A stretch of DNA of 64,000 bases from Anastrepha obliqua (Eukaryota; Arthropoda; Insecta; Diptera; Tephritidae). Under the pieces are notes generated by a model. It saw nothing but the letters and a program-made list of their open reading frames with translations, was not told the origin of the DNA and searched no databases. The stretch lies in assembly GCF_027943255.1 (NCBI RefSeq), contig NC_072893.1, positions 94,867,784 to 94,931,783 on the forward strand, given 5' to 3'. A program made the position numbers and the translations under genes. Shown here one piece after another: positions 10,640-21,749 of the stretch; within the stretch, counting starts at the first letter, position 1, and every line of letters begins with the position of its first letter.

Positions 10640-10782
10640 GGCGGCCGCTGTAGTCGAATGGGTTGGTAGGTAGGTTCGAATATCCGTGAAACGCAAAAGT
10701 TAAGAAAACGTTTTTTCTAATAGTGGGTGCAAATCGGCAGGCAATGGCAAACATCCGAGTGTATTCTTGCCATGAAAGGGCT
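10640..10782 (+). repeat. SINE family A, copy 4, 5' part
   Basis: Starts 'gcggccgctgtag', has an A-box-like segment, then a deletion of about 35 bp brings it directly to the B-box-like GGTTCGAATA near 10673. The body is interrupted by a LINE insertion at 10783 and resumes at 11222. Confidence 0.85.
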
Positions 10783-11221
10783 TCTTCTTCTTCTTAATTG
10801 GCGCGATAACCGCTTACGCGATTTTGGCCGAGTTTAACAAAGCGCGTCAGTCGTTTCTTTCTCGTGCTAACCGGCGCCTATTGGGCACACCAAGTGACGC
10901 CAAGTCCTTCTCCACCTGATCTTTCCAACGTAGAAGAGGTCTTCCTCTTCCTTTGCCACCACCAGCTGGTACCGCATCGAATACTTTCAAAGCCGGAGCC
11001 TTTGTATCCATTCGGACGACATAACCCAGCCAACGTAGCCGCTGGATCTTTATTCGCTGCGCTATGTCTATGTCGTCGTAAAGCTCATACAGCTCATCGT
11101 TCCATCGCCTGCGATATTCGTCGTTGCCAACGTGCAAAGATCCAAAAATCTTACGCAGAATATTTCTCTCAAACACTCCAAGCGTCGCTTCATCGGATGT
11201 TGTCATCGTCCAAGCTTCTGC
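10783..11221 (-). mobile_element. 5'-truncated LINE inserted in a SINE
   Basis: The minus strand codes for a LINE C-terminal region: AEAWTMTTSDEATLGVFERNILRKIFG, NDELYELYDDIDIAQRIKIQRLRWLGYVVRM and GRGRPLLRWKDQVEKDLASLG, followed by an AAG-repeat tail at 10783-10795. It is flanked by a 14-bp target duplication, GCCATGAAAGGGCT (10769-10782) and GCCATGAAAAGGCT (11222-11235). A short 3' segment with a tail and a long target duplication is what target-primed reverse transcription produces. The element was already dead on arrival. Same family as the pieces at 38646-40745 and 46318-46670; RTE-like affiliation uncertain. Confidence 0.9.
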
Positions 11222-11282
11222 GCCATGAAAAGGCTGTTCATAACAAATATCTGCCGTTCGGAGTCGGCTTATGGTAACAGGT
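11222..11282 (+). repeat. SINE family A, copy 4, 3' part
   Basis: Continues the SINE interrupted at 10783: 'gccatgaaaaggctgttc' followed by 'atctgccgttcggagtcgg'. The first 14 bp are the target-site duplication of the LINE. Confidence 0.85.
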
Positions 11283-11290
11283 ATCATATA

Positions 11291-11799
11291 AACAACTTTC
11301 TAATTATCTCCGGGGCGTATGCGTAATGTGAAATGTGAAAAGTAAAATTGCTGCACATGCACGGCAACGGAAATGCTGGTAGAGTAAAGTGAAGTTCAGG
11401 CACAATAATTAAAAAGGCAACCCACTCTAAATTAATTTATGACCAAATTTATTGTTTTCACTAATTTGCACTCAGGACATGAGAAGCCATACACCTTCCA
11501 CCTCACCTCTGTGCGATTTCATGTGTGCAGGCAGCCATAACTTTTCGGTCCATTGCCCATTTTCGTTTTTATAAATGTTCGCTTTACGTCGGTGTTGCAC
11601 AATGAATATATTATTTTTCATTCTTCTTTACTCTTCTCACATATGTAAATAGCTCCCAGCAGCAGCGCAAAAACTTCTATTTAAAAAATAAAGGTCAGCC
11701 ATAAAAGCGCTTCAGTTGAAAATTATAAGGCTACGCTGCATGCACTTCAACGCGCCACTTTTAATGGTACTGTTTTATTTTTACACATTTGAACATTTT
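11291..11799. other. Noncoding, host-like unique DNA
   Basis: No motif, terminal repeat or coding frame recognised. If the exon at 11837 is real, this is the downstream flank of that gene. Confidence 0.5.
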
Positions 11800-12017
11800 T
11801 ATTGTGCGAGTACTGGCTAGTGCACACTACTACTCCTTATTTTTGGTTTAATAGTTTCGTTCGTAATTTATTTGACGTAGTTTTCTTCGCCTCGTTTATG
11901 GCTTCACCGCAGTTGCGCAGCTTCTCAGCTGTCCGAGTGCTCAACACATCCACAAGTCGCTCGAGTTCAGCTTTCAACTTATGCTCCTGTAATTCTAAAG
12001 CCCGCGAGCGTGTAAAC
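11800..12017 (-). CDS. Possible terminal exon of a host coiled-coil protein
   Basis: A minus-strand frame from 12017 to the stop at 11837-11839 encodes about 59 residues rich in Lys, Glu, Leu and Arg (ALELQEHKLKAELERLVDVL, EKLRNCGEAINEAKK), consistent with a coiled coil. Directly upstream, 'caacgacag' supplies an AG splice acceptor at 12018-12019, though without a clear pyrimidine tract. A poly(A) signal AATAAA lies at 11805-11800, about 32 bp after the stop. Codon choice (GAG, CTC, GTG, AAG) is unlike the AT-rich surroundings. I do not recognise the protein. The alternative is a chance frame. Confidence 0.4.
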
Positions 12018-12029
12018 TGTCGTTGCAAA

Positions 12030-12828
12030 TTTAATTGTCACATGCAGCTTGTGAGTACAACACCCAGCCGTCTCTCGTCATAATATTTTTGCTAGTCATC
12101 AGGCAGTCCAGGGGTGAACTATAGCAATTCACAGTAACGTCCGGTCATTGCTATGCTCAAAAACTGTTCTCACACCCGACTAGGCACAATTCGAAATAAC
12201 GGAAATGTGGAAAAAATAAAATTTTACTGTGGAAAGTTAGTGGCATTTGCCACACCAATGTCTGCAACAACTATTTTTCATATGTTCGTGAAAGCGAGTG
12301 TGCTGTGTATTTGTGGGCATCATCAAGTAAATGACCAAGGGGCATTTGTAAGGTGTCAACACGGACTGGCAAAAGTTTGCAACAAAACAACAAGTAGTTG
12401 TGCCTGAGGAGTGGATAAAACAAGTTAGGGGACAAATATTTAAATGTTTTGTTGAATTTGAATTTGAATTTCATTTATTTGCATATGTATTTTAATATTT
12501 TGGGAAACTGGATATAAGTGTCTTGCAGGATGAGGAAAAACAACACTATGAAAACGTAAGCGAAACAAGATCATTTGCCATCTGTACTTTGCTCTGTATG
12601 TGAAACTTGTCAGCCAACATGGATGAATCTTCTGAGCCGGTGGCTTTCGTAGAATCAACCACATACATGTAGGTATGTATATACGAGCATATAACACAGC
12701 ATTACTCTAATCGAGAAACAATGCTTCTTCGCTGGAAGTTTCTCTGGATCACTCTACCAGCCGCTTTATCAAATATTATAGTTACTCGAATTTAATAAGA
12801 ACGCTATGATAAAATTCCCAAAGTTTAG
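12030..12828. other. Noncoding between two candidate host exons
   Basis: No recognised element. Frames at 12153-12407 and 12440-12697 have no motif. Would be intronic for either candidate gene. Confidence 0.45.
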
Positions 12829-12963
12829 GCGCGATTACAGGCCGTCGTTAATTTCACAATAAATGAAGGTTTCTCTGAATATGAGGTTCTCTGCTACTTG
12901 GATTCTAAAATCGTAAACTGTGCCGTCGGGACCACAACACTGGAGCTCATCAAATCATATAAG
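12829..12963 (+). CDS. Possible internal exon of an unidentified host gene
   Basis: Exactly 45 open codons (ARLQAVVNFTINEGFSEYEV to LELIKSYK) lie between an AG acceptor ('aaagtttag', ends 12828) and a GTAAGA donor (12964). The other two plus frames contain stops. The third positions are rich in C and G (GTC, CTC, ACC, ATC), unlike the flanks. A 102-bp intron would end at a good acceptor with pyrimidines ('aactgtcttactcag', ends 13065). The next codon is TGA (13066-13068), followed by AATAAA at 13109-13114. The layout fits the 3' end of a small gene. The protein is not recognised. Confidence 0.4.
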
Positions 12964-13065
12964 GTAAGACTTATGGTCAACAAATAAATAATTTATTTTT
13001 AACTTGATTATTTTTTAAATTAATAAATAAGTACACTCTAAAGCTTACTTAACTGTCTTACTCAG

Positions 13066-13130
13066 TGACATATAAGTGCATTATACGCAACGTGATCACA
13101 ACTTTAAAAATAAAAAAATGCTATATAATT
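13066..13130 (+). CDS. Possible last exon (stop codon and 3' UTR)
   Basis: Begins with TGA directly after the acceptor at 13065, so it would add only a stop codon to the upstream exon. It holds AATAAA at 13109-13114 and runs into SINE sequence from about 13131. If splicing is not used, the upstream frame instead ends at TAA near 12988. Weak by itself; stronger with the exon at 12829. Confidence 0.3.
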
Positions 13131-13275
13131 AAACCGAATGGGTTGATGCGTAACTACCAACTTCGTCGGTTCGAATATCCGTGCATGAAGCACCAAAACG
13201 ATAGGAAAAGTATTTTTCCAGTAGCGGTCAGCCCATGACAGGAAGTGGCGAAAATCATAAAAAATATCTGCCGGA
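13131..13275 (+). repeat. SINE family A, partial copy 5
   Basis: Starts within the A-box region ('ccgaatgggttgatgcg'), has a B-box-like GGTTCGAATA at 13168-13177, then the 'tagcggtc' and 'aaaatatctgccg' blocks. The 3' half is missing; sequence changes to jockey-like LINE at about 13275. Confidence 0.8.
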
Positions 13276-15143
13276 AACTCATTTTACCAAGGAATCCTAT
13301 TTTAGTTTACCAAATTTTGTGACATACCAATACAATACATCCAAATAACTGCGCACGTGGAGGTGCTGCAATCATTATAAAAAAAAGCATAAAACATTTT
13401 GAAGACGGTAGACTCTCTACAAATGAATTTCAAGCGATAACCATTTCGATTAATTGCGGTAAAAATTTATCACTTACAACAGTCTATAGCCCTCCCAGAC
13501 ATAAGATCACATGTGATCAATACCTGCGGCTAATCAATAACCATAAACATGAATTCATAATGGGCGGGGATTTTAACGCTAAGCATACCCATTGGGGGTC
13601 GAGAATTATCACAACAAAAGGCAGAGAATTATACAAGGCGCTCCAAAGTACTGGATGCAGCACACTTTCTACTGGAGCACCAACGTATTATCCAACAGAT
13701 CCACAGAAGATTCCTGATCTTACAGACTTCTTCATAACCAGAAGTTTTTCTTCAGAATATATGCGCATAGAAAGTGGACTAGATTTAAACTCGGACCATT
13801 CTCCAATATACTTAACAATACATAAAAGTGTAATTACCAAGGAACCACAATTTACACTAACGAATAAATACACTGACTGGGATTACTTTAGAAAGATACT
13901 GTCGGATGATAAAGACAATCCAGAAATAAATAGTAATGAGGCTCTTGACGATGAAGTATTGAACTTGTCAAACAGCATACAACGCGCAGCGTTGCGCAGT
14001 ACCCCAGCTACAAGAACTATCTCAGCGGGACATAAGTGCACTAGAGAAATAAAAGAAATGGTTAGAGAAAAACGCAAAGCACGCCCACGATGGCAGCAAT
14101 CCAGATCCCCACCTGATAAAATAACTTTAAATAAAATAACAAAAGAACTCTCTAAAAAGATAAAGGCTTTTAAAAACTGCTCTCATAGTGACTACCTAAA
14201 AAGGCTAACAAATGAACACAGCACCGATTTCGCACTTTGGAAATGCAACCAGCTATACAATATCCACCAATAAGAAATGGAAAGATACCACATGGGCAAA
14301 AACCAATTTAGAGAAAGCTAATACCTTCTCTGAATACCTTGAAAATATCTTCAAGCCATACGACGTATCAAGAGCGGCTGAAATGGAATCATGTTACTTC
14401 AACGATCACGACGAAATTCCTCCAGTAATGGATTCTGAACTATGTGATGAAATAAAAAAAATAAAATCCAAAAAGGCACCTGGCTTTGAGCTCATCACCG
14501 AGGAAATCTTAAAACAACTCCCAACAATTACTCTAATTAAATTAACCAAAATTATGAATGCTATTTCAGATTGAAACACATCCCTATATACTGGAAAACT
14601 GCCGAGGTGATCATGGTCAACAAGCCAGGAAAGCCAGCACACGACGTCTCATCATATCGGCCTATATCCCTCCTACCCATTTTGTCAAAACTATTGGAAA
14701 AACTACTTGCCAAACGCCTTAACAATATTATTGAGCAGAGGAATCTGATACCAGCGCATCAATTTGGCTTTCGCCCAAAACATTCGACAATCGATCAAGT
14801 TCACAGGCTAACTCAAGTTATAGAAAATGCCTTCGAAAAGAAAAAAGTGTGCTCAGCTGTCTTCCTAGATGTATCTAAGGCTTTCGATAAGGTATGTCAC
14901 GATGGCCTTCTCAACAAAATAAGAGAGCTATTACCAATTCAATATTATATCATTTTAAAATCCTATCTATCCGATCGTTTCTTTCGAATTAAATACGACG
15001 ACACGTATTCTGACCTGAAAGAAATTAAAGCTGGTGTCCCACAGGGTAGCGTTCTGGGGCCCATCCTTTATCTAGTTTTCACATCCGATTTGCCTACCAA
15101 TCAGAACTGCGTCATAGCAACGTTTGCAGACGACACCTTAAGA
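13275..15143 (+). mobile_element. jockey-like LINE, truncated at both ends
   Basis: Endonuclease remains start at ETHFTKESYFSLPNF (13275) and run through CARGGAAIIIKK, GGDFNAKHTHWGS (13561) and DLNSDHSPIYL (13789). A linker frame continues to 14273, and RT follows in two further frames: KSKKAPGFELITEEILK (near 14466), YRPISLLPILSKLLEKLLAKR, HQFGFRPKHSTIDQVHRL, FLDVSKAFDKV, GVPQGSVLGPILY and FADDT (15123-15140). Block order and wording fit the jockey clade. Two frameshifts (near 14270 and 14570) break the single reading frame. The sequence ends just after the FADD active site, so the RT thumb, 3' UTR and tail are absent. Normal LINE insertion keeps the 3' end, so that part was lost by deletion. 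Confidence 0.9.
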
Positions 15144-15299
15144 GAGGATTTTTTAAATTACTATTTAAAATTCCTTTGAAACTCTTTTTGAAAAAGTATA
15201 TGTTGAGTATTTTTTTTTTTTTTTGATAATAGAAAGTTTTGCACCGTTACATATTGGCCTATGAAATGTGTCCATGCACTTTATTGAAAAAAACTTTCT

Positions 15300-15395
15300 A
15301 TTATTGGATATTTCATGCTCTGAGATTCGAACCCCTGCACTTCCGAATGGTAGTAATGGACCAACGCAGCTGTGCAGCTCTTTAGCTATTACAAA
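15300..15395 (-). repeat. tRNA-like SINE head fragment
   Basis: Reverse strand reads 'gctgcacagctgcgttggtc' followed by 'actaccattcgg' and a perfect B-box-like GGTTCGAATC (15339-15330). The head resembles SINE family A between the boxes, but the body does not follow. Either a 3'-lost family A copy or a related tRNA-derived repeat. Confidence 0.45.
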
Positions 15396-15397
15396 TA

Positions 15398-16280
15398 AAG
15401 GGTGTTTTTTTTAGAGGTTAGGTTTTCAAGTTGGCACTACTTTTTTCGTAGATGGTCTTTTTGACAGCTGTCACTTGATTTATGCTCAGTTTGGTTTGCC
15501 ATTTCATAATGAATAGACTTACACCTGAACAACGTTTGCAAATCGTGCAAATTTATTACGAAAATAATGGTTCGGTTCGCGCGACGCATCGAAGAAAATT
15601 TTGTTCAGCGAAGAAGCTCACTTTTGGTTGAATGGGTATGACAATAAGCAAAATTGTTGCATTTGGAGTGAACATATTCCACAAGCCATTGCTGAGACGC
15701 CGTTACATCCTCAAAAAGTCACTGTTTGGTGTGCTCTATGGGCAGAGGGAATCATTGGTCCATATTTCTTTAAAAATGAAGCCGGCCATAATGTTACAGT
15801 CAATGGACGAATGTTGATGTGGACGACCTTTGGTTCCAACAAGACGGCGCTACATGCCATACAGCCAACGCAACAATCGATTTATTGAGGGAAACTTTTG
15901 GTGAGCGCATTATCTCGCGCCGTGGACCTGTGGCGTGGCCTCCAAGATCGTGCGATATAACACCGCTGGACTATTTCTTGTGGGGCTATGTGAAGTCGCT
16001 TGTCTACGCAGATAAGCCCGAGACGATTGACGTCTTGGAAGAGAATATTCGGCGCGTTATTGCTGACATACGGCCCCAATTGCTGCAAAAAGTGGTCGAA
16101 AATTGGGCCTCTCGGCTGGAATTTATTCGAGCCAGCCGCGGCGGCCACTTGCCCGAAATCATTTTTAAAACATAATGGCAAACCCTTATCTTTATAATAA
16201 AGCTAAATTCTATGCCATAACATTAAATTATATACGTTTTATTTCATCTTGAAAACCTAACCTCTAAAAAAAACACCCTT
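15398..16280 (+). mobile_element. Internally deleted DD41D element, perfect terminal repeats
   Basis: TA at 15396-15397 and 16281-16282 flank 883 bp. The terminal repeats ('aagggtgttttttttagagg' and onward to 'aggttttcaag') match for about 33 bp. The transposase start is MNRLTPEQRLQIVQIYYEN (15509). After about 30 codons it is joined, out of frame, to KILFSEEAHFWLNGYDN; the first catalytic aspartate reads glutamate (FSEEAHF). A second deletion near 15815 removes part of the core. The rest reads WFQQDGATCHTANATIDLL and CDITPLDYFLWG, and ends with GGHLPEIIFKT at 16175. The second and third aspartates are spaced as expected for DD41D. Nonautonomous. Confidence 0.95.
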
Positions 16281-16282
16281 TA

Positions 16283-17352
16283 TATGGTCTGATTGACCAA
16301 AAATCCGCCACTCAATCCATTTTGCTTTCTTTTACATCAACATTTTTATGAAATACAAAGTCGATTTTTGATAAATTCTTTATTTAATATTGTATTTTGA
16401 TTCAAATTTTCACTGACCCACAGCTTCACATCAGATCAAAGTGTACAGTTTAGTAATAAAACTATAACTTTTATCATGCTAACCGACTTAAAGTTACGGA
16501 AAAAAGGTATATTTAATAGTTGGACTACTATTCGCAACAGTTAACAGTAACATAAGTCAAAGGTCTCAATAGCAATGTTGCAAAAGAAAGAAATTTAATT
16601 AATCTGTAACACAATGCCTAAAATAAATTAATACTGCAATAATTTTACAACTGATAAGACAACTGGCACACCTACTGGTATTCCTATTAAACCTATTGCC
16701 ACTTTGTCGCACTGCGACAATTGCCAACTTTTTAGATTTAAGGCCGTAACTAATGAGAAAAGTTTACGTAATTAAATTATCACCTTACTGCAAGTATGCA
16801 TCTGATAATGATCTGAGAATGAAGCCACAGCAAAAATTGTAATCAGATTAATACAGAAATCAGTAAAGTTGAACTTTCTTTGCCGCAGTTTTAAATTTTT
16901 ATATAATACATTTTTCTTAATTTGTGATCACAAATAACTACAACACATACCTTAATCTCGCATTAGTCTAATTTGAATCAAAAGTTAACCCCAACAATAA
17001 CTGGTATATTTAGCGATGCCAAACAATCTGTTTTGCTTTGCGAAACTCAGCTCTCGAAGTTTTGATAATGATAATTAAAATATTTCATCATAAGCATAAT
17101 ATGCAAATAAAAAAGTTAAATTTGGCACAAATAATTGTCGAAAAAAAATTATTTTTAAGAACATACACTCGCCTATCCGCTCAATAATAATATACATACT
17201 TTATAAAGTACTTCCCATAAATTATTTTCTAACGTAAGCTTAAAAGCAATGCCATGAAAATTATGTTCTTGAAGCTCCCATAAATGTTTTCTTGTTATTT
17301 GGCATTTCTTGTATATTAAACAGGGATTTTACTTATACGAGTGTAACATCAA
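16283..17352. other. Noncoding, nothing recognised
   Basis: AT-rich unique DNA with no coding frame over 60 codons and no terminal repeats seen. Confidence 0.5.
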
Positions 17353-18605
17353 CTGTGGGCAAAAAGTAAGGGGAATTTATTTGTCAAACTTCGCGGGATT
17401 AAAATTTCGCTCTAGTTATTTTTTTCATGAGTTAGCAGCACTCTTAATAACATCTGGGCCAACATTCATGTGACTGTCATTATCAGTAATATATTTACGC
17501 TTGTGTTTATCAAACGACCAAGAGTGCATTTTTCGATTTTTACAATGTCTGATTTGATTGAGCAGAGAAGTGCCATCAAATTTTGTTTGCGGAATGAAAT
17601 TTCGGCTGCGGAAATGTTTAGCATGTTGAAGAAGACATTTGGTGATTCGACCATATCGCAGAAAAATGTACTTAGGCGCTCCGGACGACCATCGACGTCA
17701 ACAGATGACCAACACGTCAATAAAGTGAAGAAGTTAGTGCTCAAAAATCGTCGGTTGACTGTTAAATACCTTACTGATATCATCGGAATATCAGAAGGTG
17801 AAAATCATTTTGAAAGACTATTTGGGCCTACGAAAAGTCAAATCTCGTTTGGTACCGAAAACTCTCAATTTCTTGGAAAAAAGTCGTCGCGTTGATGTGT
17901 GTGAAACAATGCTTTCAGACTATCAGGACAAGCTCAAATGCATCATTACGGGAGATGAGACTTGGACTTATGCTTACGACCCTGAAACAACCGACCAATC
18001 AAGCGAATATCGTGCTAAAGGCAAGGCCAGACCGAAAAGAGCACGTCAAAGTCGTTCAAAAATAAAGGTCATGATGGCAGTTTTTTTCGATTTTCGTGGT
18101 GTGCTGCACTATGTATTCCTTCCACCTGGCCAAACTGTTAATAAGGAATATTATTTGAGCGTTATGCGTCGTTTACGTGAAGCAATTTGTCTAAAAAGAC
18201 CAGAATTATGGGCCAACAACTCTTGGTTTTTGCATCACGATAATGCACCGTCTCACACTGCACTCGTTCTTCGTGACCATTCCGCCAAAAATTCCACGCA
18301 TATCGTTCCGCAACCACCGTAATTGCCTGATTTGGCTCCGTGTGACTTCTGGCTATTCCCAAAACGCAAGAGACCTCTCCGGGAACACGTTTCGAGTCGA
18401 TTGAGGAGATAAAAGCTGAATCGAAGAAGGTGCTGATGGCTATACCGGAAATGGACTATTTGGCATGTTTCGGGGATTGGAAAAATCGTTGGCATAAGTG
18501 TATTTCATCGAGAAGGGCTTATTTTGAAGGGGATGAAATCGATTTACAAGAATAAATAAAGATTTTTCATTTTACAACCAAATTCACCTTACTTTTTGCC
18601 CACAG
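17353..18605 (+). mobile_element. DD34D mariner, second family
   Basis: Terminal repeats 'ctgtgggcaaaaagtaagg' at 17353 and the matching complement ending at 18605 enclose 1,253 bp. The flanking TA is no longer visible on either side. Unlike the copies at 8.5, 50 and 62 kb this is a different mariner family (terminal repeats and protein both differ). Confidence 0.95.
17545..18555 (+). pseudogene. mariner transposase, broken
   Basis: Starts MSDLIEQRSAIKFCLRNEI (17545). A deletion after TISQKNV removes about 20 residues of the first helix-turn-helix region, and a frameshift follows near 17800 (GISEG to VKIILKDYLG). The core then is open: ITGDETWTYAY (first aspartate), PPGQTVNKEYY, HHDNAPSHTA (second). 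A TAA replaces the expected Tyr in QPPYSPD, just before LPDLAPCDFWLF (third aspartate, near 18340). Further frameshifts affect the tail, which ends near 18555. All three catalytic aspartates survive but the protein cannot be made. Confidence 0.9.
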
Positions 18606-20824
18606 AGTACGTTATTTCAAAATGCGTTCAATCTTGTTTGCAGATGCAAATTGTTAAAAACTCGTTAAACACAGTGGGTCTTACCAACGAAAAATACGAG
18701 GGTTGCCTTTTATATGATGCATCTTTGTTTACATATTGCATTTTCAGTAACGAGCTTTATTTGCTCTTATTGCAGTGAATTCAAAAACTCTTCAACATCT
18801 TCTCGTCAAGACGATTTGTCCTCGTTAGATACCGCATCATTTTCCAAGGCGAGCTTATTCAACAAAAAGTTGTTTTTCGATGAAGTACCTCAAAGCAAAT
18901 GGTTGCTTGTTTTTTCGTAAAATTTGTTGTTTTTGGAGAATAAAGAAAAACAAACCGTCGAAGAATGAAAGAAGATAAAATGGGGAATCCTTTTATATTA
19001 GGTTAGTAAGTAGTTTTTCTTATAAGCATTGCAATTTTACTTTAGGTTTCGTATATAAGAAGCAGCATTCAATCATTTTTTCTTTGCGAATTTCAGAAAT
19101 ATTCTCTCCCATATTCCTAACTTGAAACTTTTCCAAATTTTTTCGCGTACTAGGAATGAATGTGTTTTTTTTTCAATACAGCACTGCTAAAAATAGTTTC
19201 CCACACAGCTAATATTTACGAAGTTATATACACATGCATATGTATGTTTTTTGCGTGCATAATAAACAAACAACAATGCATTTAAACCACGCGTGAAATA
19301 TTTACCACTAAAATCCGATAGTATTATTTCCTGAACTCTGGCTCCCACTGAACTTCCTATCAACTGCGGTCGCAATCGATGTTGCGTATTGCTACACACC
19401 AGTGCAGCACCATAAATATACACATACAGTAACACAAATATACTCATACAGTATCATAAACATACAGTTGTGTAAATGTGTTCAATGCACATCAAACAAT
19501 TTTTGAATTTGTGGAAATTGAGCCCACTTTTTATTAAAACTCCAACTCAACACATTGCCATTCGTTGCAATACACTCGTATATTATTAAAAACTTATGTA
19601 GCAAGCAAATTTTCACATGTCAACCTCAACTTGAATGAATTAAATCGGATTTCACACCTGTATCGCTTTTGCTTAATCACAAACAGTCATTCACAGGAAA
19701 TAAGTAACAAAAAAGGCTTGAAATATTACACCACTCTTCTCTGTTCATGAAGTATACTCGTACATACATACATATGTGCGTAGGTGCTATGTACATACAA
19801 ATCCATGTCGACATGCACGTGTATGCACAAACGCTCTTCTGGCAATTAATGACACTGCAGGGATAGTACATAACGTGGTGGCTTACCATGTACCAGCGTT
19901 GAAAGCTTCAATGCTGTCAATTAATTATGAAAACGCACAGTTTGATGGAGAAAAAAGTAGAACTAAAAGCAGAGCGTAATTGGAGAAAGCGATAATATTT
20001 GCTCTTTAATGTAATATTTCTTCTGCGCATGCGGTGTATTATATTTCCTACCCACAGTTGGGGCCATGCCAGAATGCTCTGGGTAAGTGCGATGCTTCAT
20101 ACCGTGTGATACCTTATATTAATTCAAGAGAATAAAAAGTACACCTAGTGGGCCGAAACACTATTCGATTGTAATTGGTGCACAGGTCCACTTGAGTGAG
20201 CAGCATCAATCAGTCGAGAGCGGCAGAGACCAACAAATTTCAGTTAACTGTTAAAAATCCAGTTATACATATTTATCATATATATGATTGGCCCCTTACA
20301 TTGTTCCTGGGGGCTTGGTCGGGGTCCTCCTCGAATTCGTGGCGTTCCACAACTGAAGGGGTTTACTGTTTACATATCCTCCAAGTGACGAGAGTGTTTT
20401 TATCGGTAGCTTTTTCAAGGCAGAACTACGTTTAAAATTTGTTTTCATTATCTATCAGTGAATTCCAGATTAGATGGCATTTTATCGATGCTTTGCAAGC
20501 CGTACGCTATATTTTACGGTATCAACAGCTCTGGCTGACTCTACATAGATTGCGCTTGTGCGCACATGAGTTTTTGCTTGTGGGAGGTCTCATAATGGTA
20601 TCGAAACGGCGCTTTAGTGATACTTAGCGACTGATACCAGGGTGAAACTTCAACCATTTCACCTACCTACCTACTTGAGGTAAGGAACATTATTTTTCTG
20701 ACCATTGTCCACTTGCAAATAGGAACGGTTAGTAAATAATAGGTATCAAGTCCGGACTACATGGGGAATGCATTGGAGCCTCCCAATATTCCTATCCCTT
20801 CTGGTTAGTCTCTATCAATGTTCT
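18606..20824. other. Mostly unique noncoding DNA
   Basis: No supported gene. Includes a lone mariner-like end at 18695-18717, a run of CATACATA-type microsatellite around 19762-19800, and 'ctacctacctac' near 20664. Open frames at 18596-18920, 19187-19447 and 19776-19979 have no motifs. Confidence 0.5.
18695..18717 (+). repeat. Solitary mariner-like terminal repeat
   Basis: 'tacgagggttgccttttata' matches the end of the mariner family at 8463 and 61971 with one change. No second end or transposase sequence follows, so this is a remnant, or coincidence with a related family. Confidence 0.45.
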
Positions 20825-21420
20825 GGAGATGATATCTTTCACTGATGAAATCCCTCACAAAACAGTCGACAACTTCCAAGGTAGCAATAAAATACCATAA
20901 ATCTCTTAAACAGTTGGCTAAGTCATTTTATCTAAAAGTAACATGGGTTCTTGACCATTGTGACATTGAAGGTAACTGTAGAGCCGACGAACTAGCGACT
21001 CTCACCACCAATTTGGCCGATAAAGGCAAAGACAATGACATAGGCATACCCTTTGTAAGATACTTACCTTTTTGGAAATCTTAAGAGCAGCAGAATCATT
21101 CTACAATTGTGGCTGACTCTCAATGCTCAAGCACAGAACCTCTGCTAAGTCAAAATAAGCACAGTCGTAGCACACGGATTTCAGTTATTACGGAGCACTG
21201 CTTAATAGGTAGGCACGCCCAGAGGATGAGTGTGCAAGCACATGACTTCTGCAGAAGAGGAAGCGACGATCTGGCAGCTTCTGTGATGTTGTTCTGATCT
21301 ATCCAGATATAGGTTTACCATTTTAGGTAGACAATTTTTTAATGAATTGCGAAATTTCAGTTCAGCGCAAATCAGAGGTCTTCTAAAATTTTTGAAAAGT
21401 ACACACTGGTTTTAGGAGAA
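20825..21420 (+). pseudogene. LINE RNase H and C-terminal fragment
   Basis: The plus strand reads KSLTKQSTTSKVA (end of an RNase H domain), then LKVTWVLDHCDIEGNCRADE (the His-x-x-Ile-x-Gly-Asn-x-x-Ala-Asp end motif, normally preceded by VPGH). After a gap follow ITEHCLIGRHAQRMSVQAHD and FCR (a conserved LINE tail domain, normally TGHC), then FFNELRNFSS and LLKFLKSTHWF. Order and wording fit the C-terminus of an R1/I/LOA-type LINE that carries RNase H. Frameshifts are present and the reverse transcriptase is absent. The DNA ends in CCTAACATAACCTAACC near 21450. Confidence 0.75.
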
Positions 21421-21639
21421 CCTGAGCGTATCCCACAGGACAATCGCTCCAACCTAACATAACCTAACCTCTATCAGTGTTTTTGATGTGGATTTATTTT
21501 AATCAATTACAATTCCCCTACTAAAGACCAAAGCTTGCTGCTTCTGAGGGCCTACTTGTTCCAAACGGAACAAATCTACTTGTTGCAGATAATATCGGGC
21601 GTTTTTTTAGCTGTTTGAGAACTATCAGCCAAATTCATT

Positions 21640-21745
21640 GGAAAAAGTTGTCGAAAATTAGACTACCATTGGATCAAATGGACCACATAACTCGTAGCCG
21701 CGGCGGATATATGCCGGATATCATATTTCAAAAATAAATGCCATG
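21640..21745 (+). pseudogene. DD41D transposase C-terminal scrap
   Basis: Reads GKVVENW-type sequence near 21640, then a frame change, then CGGYMPDIIFQK-like sequence (here 'cgcggcggatatatgccgga') and a stop at about 21737. This is the extreme C-terminus of a DD41D transposase, close to the tail at 6985-7010, including the shared 'aaaaataaatgccatg'. Confidence 0.65.
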
Positions 21746-21749
21746 GAAT

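Noticed and set aside
10864..11326. Plus-strand frames of 137 and 64 codons
   Set aside because: Antisense shadows of the LINE inserted in SINE copy 4.
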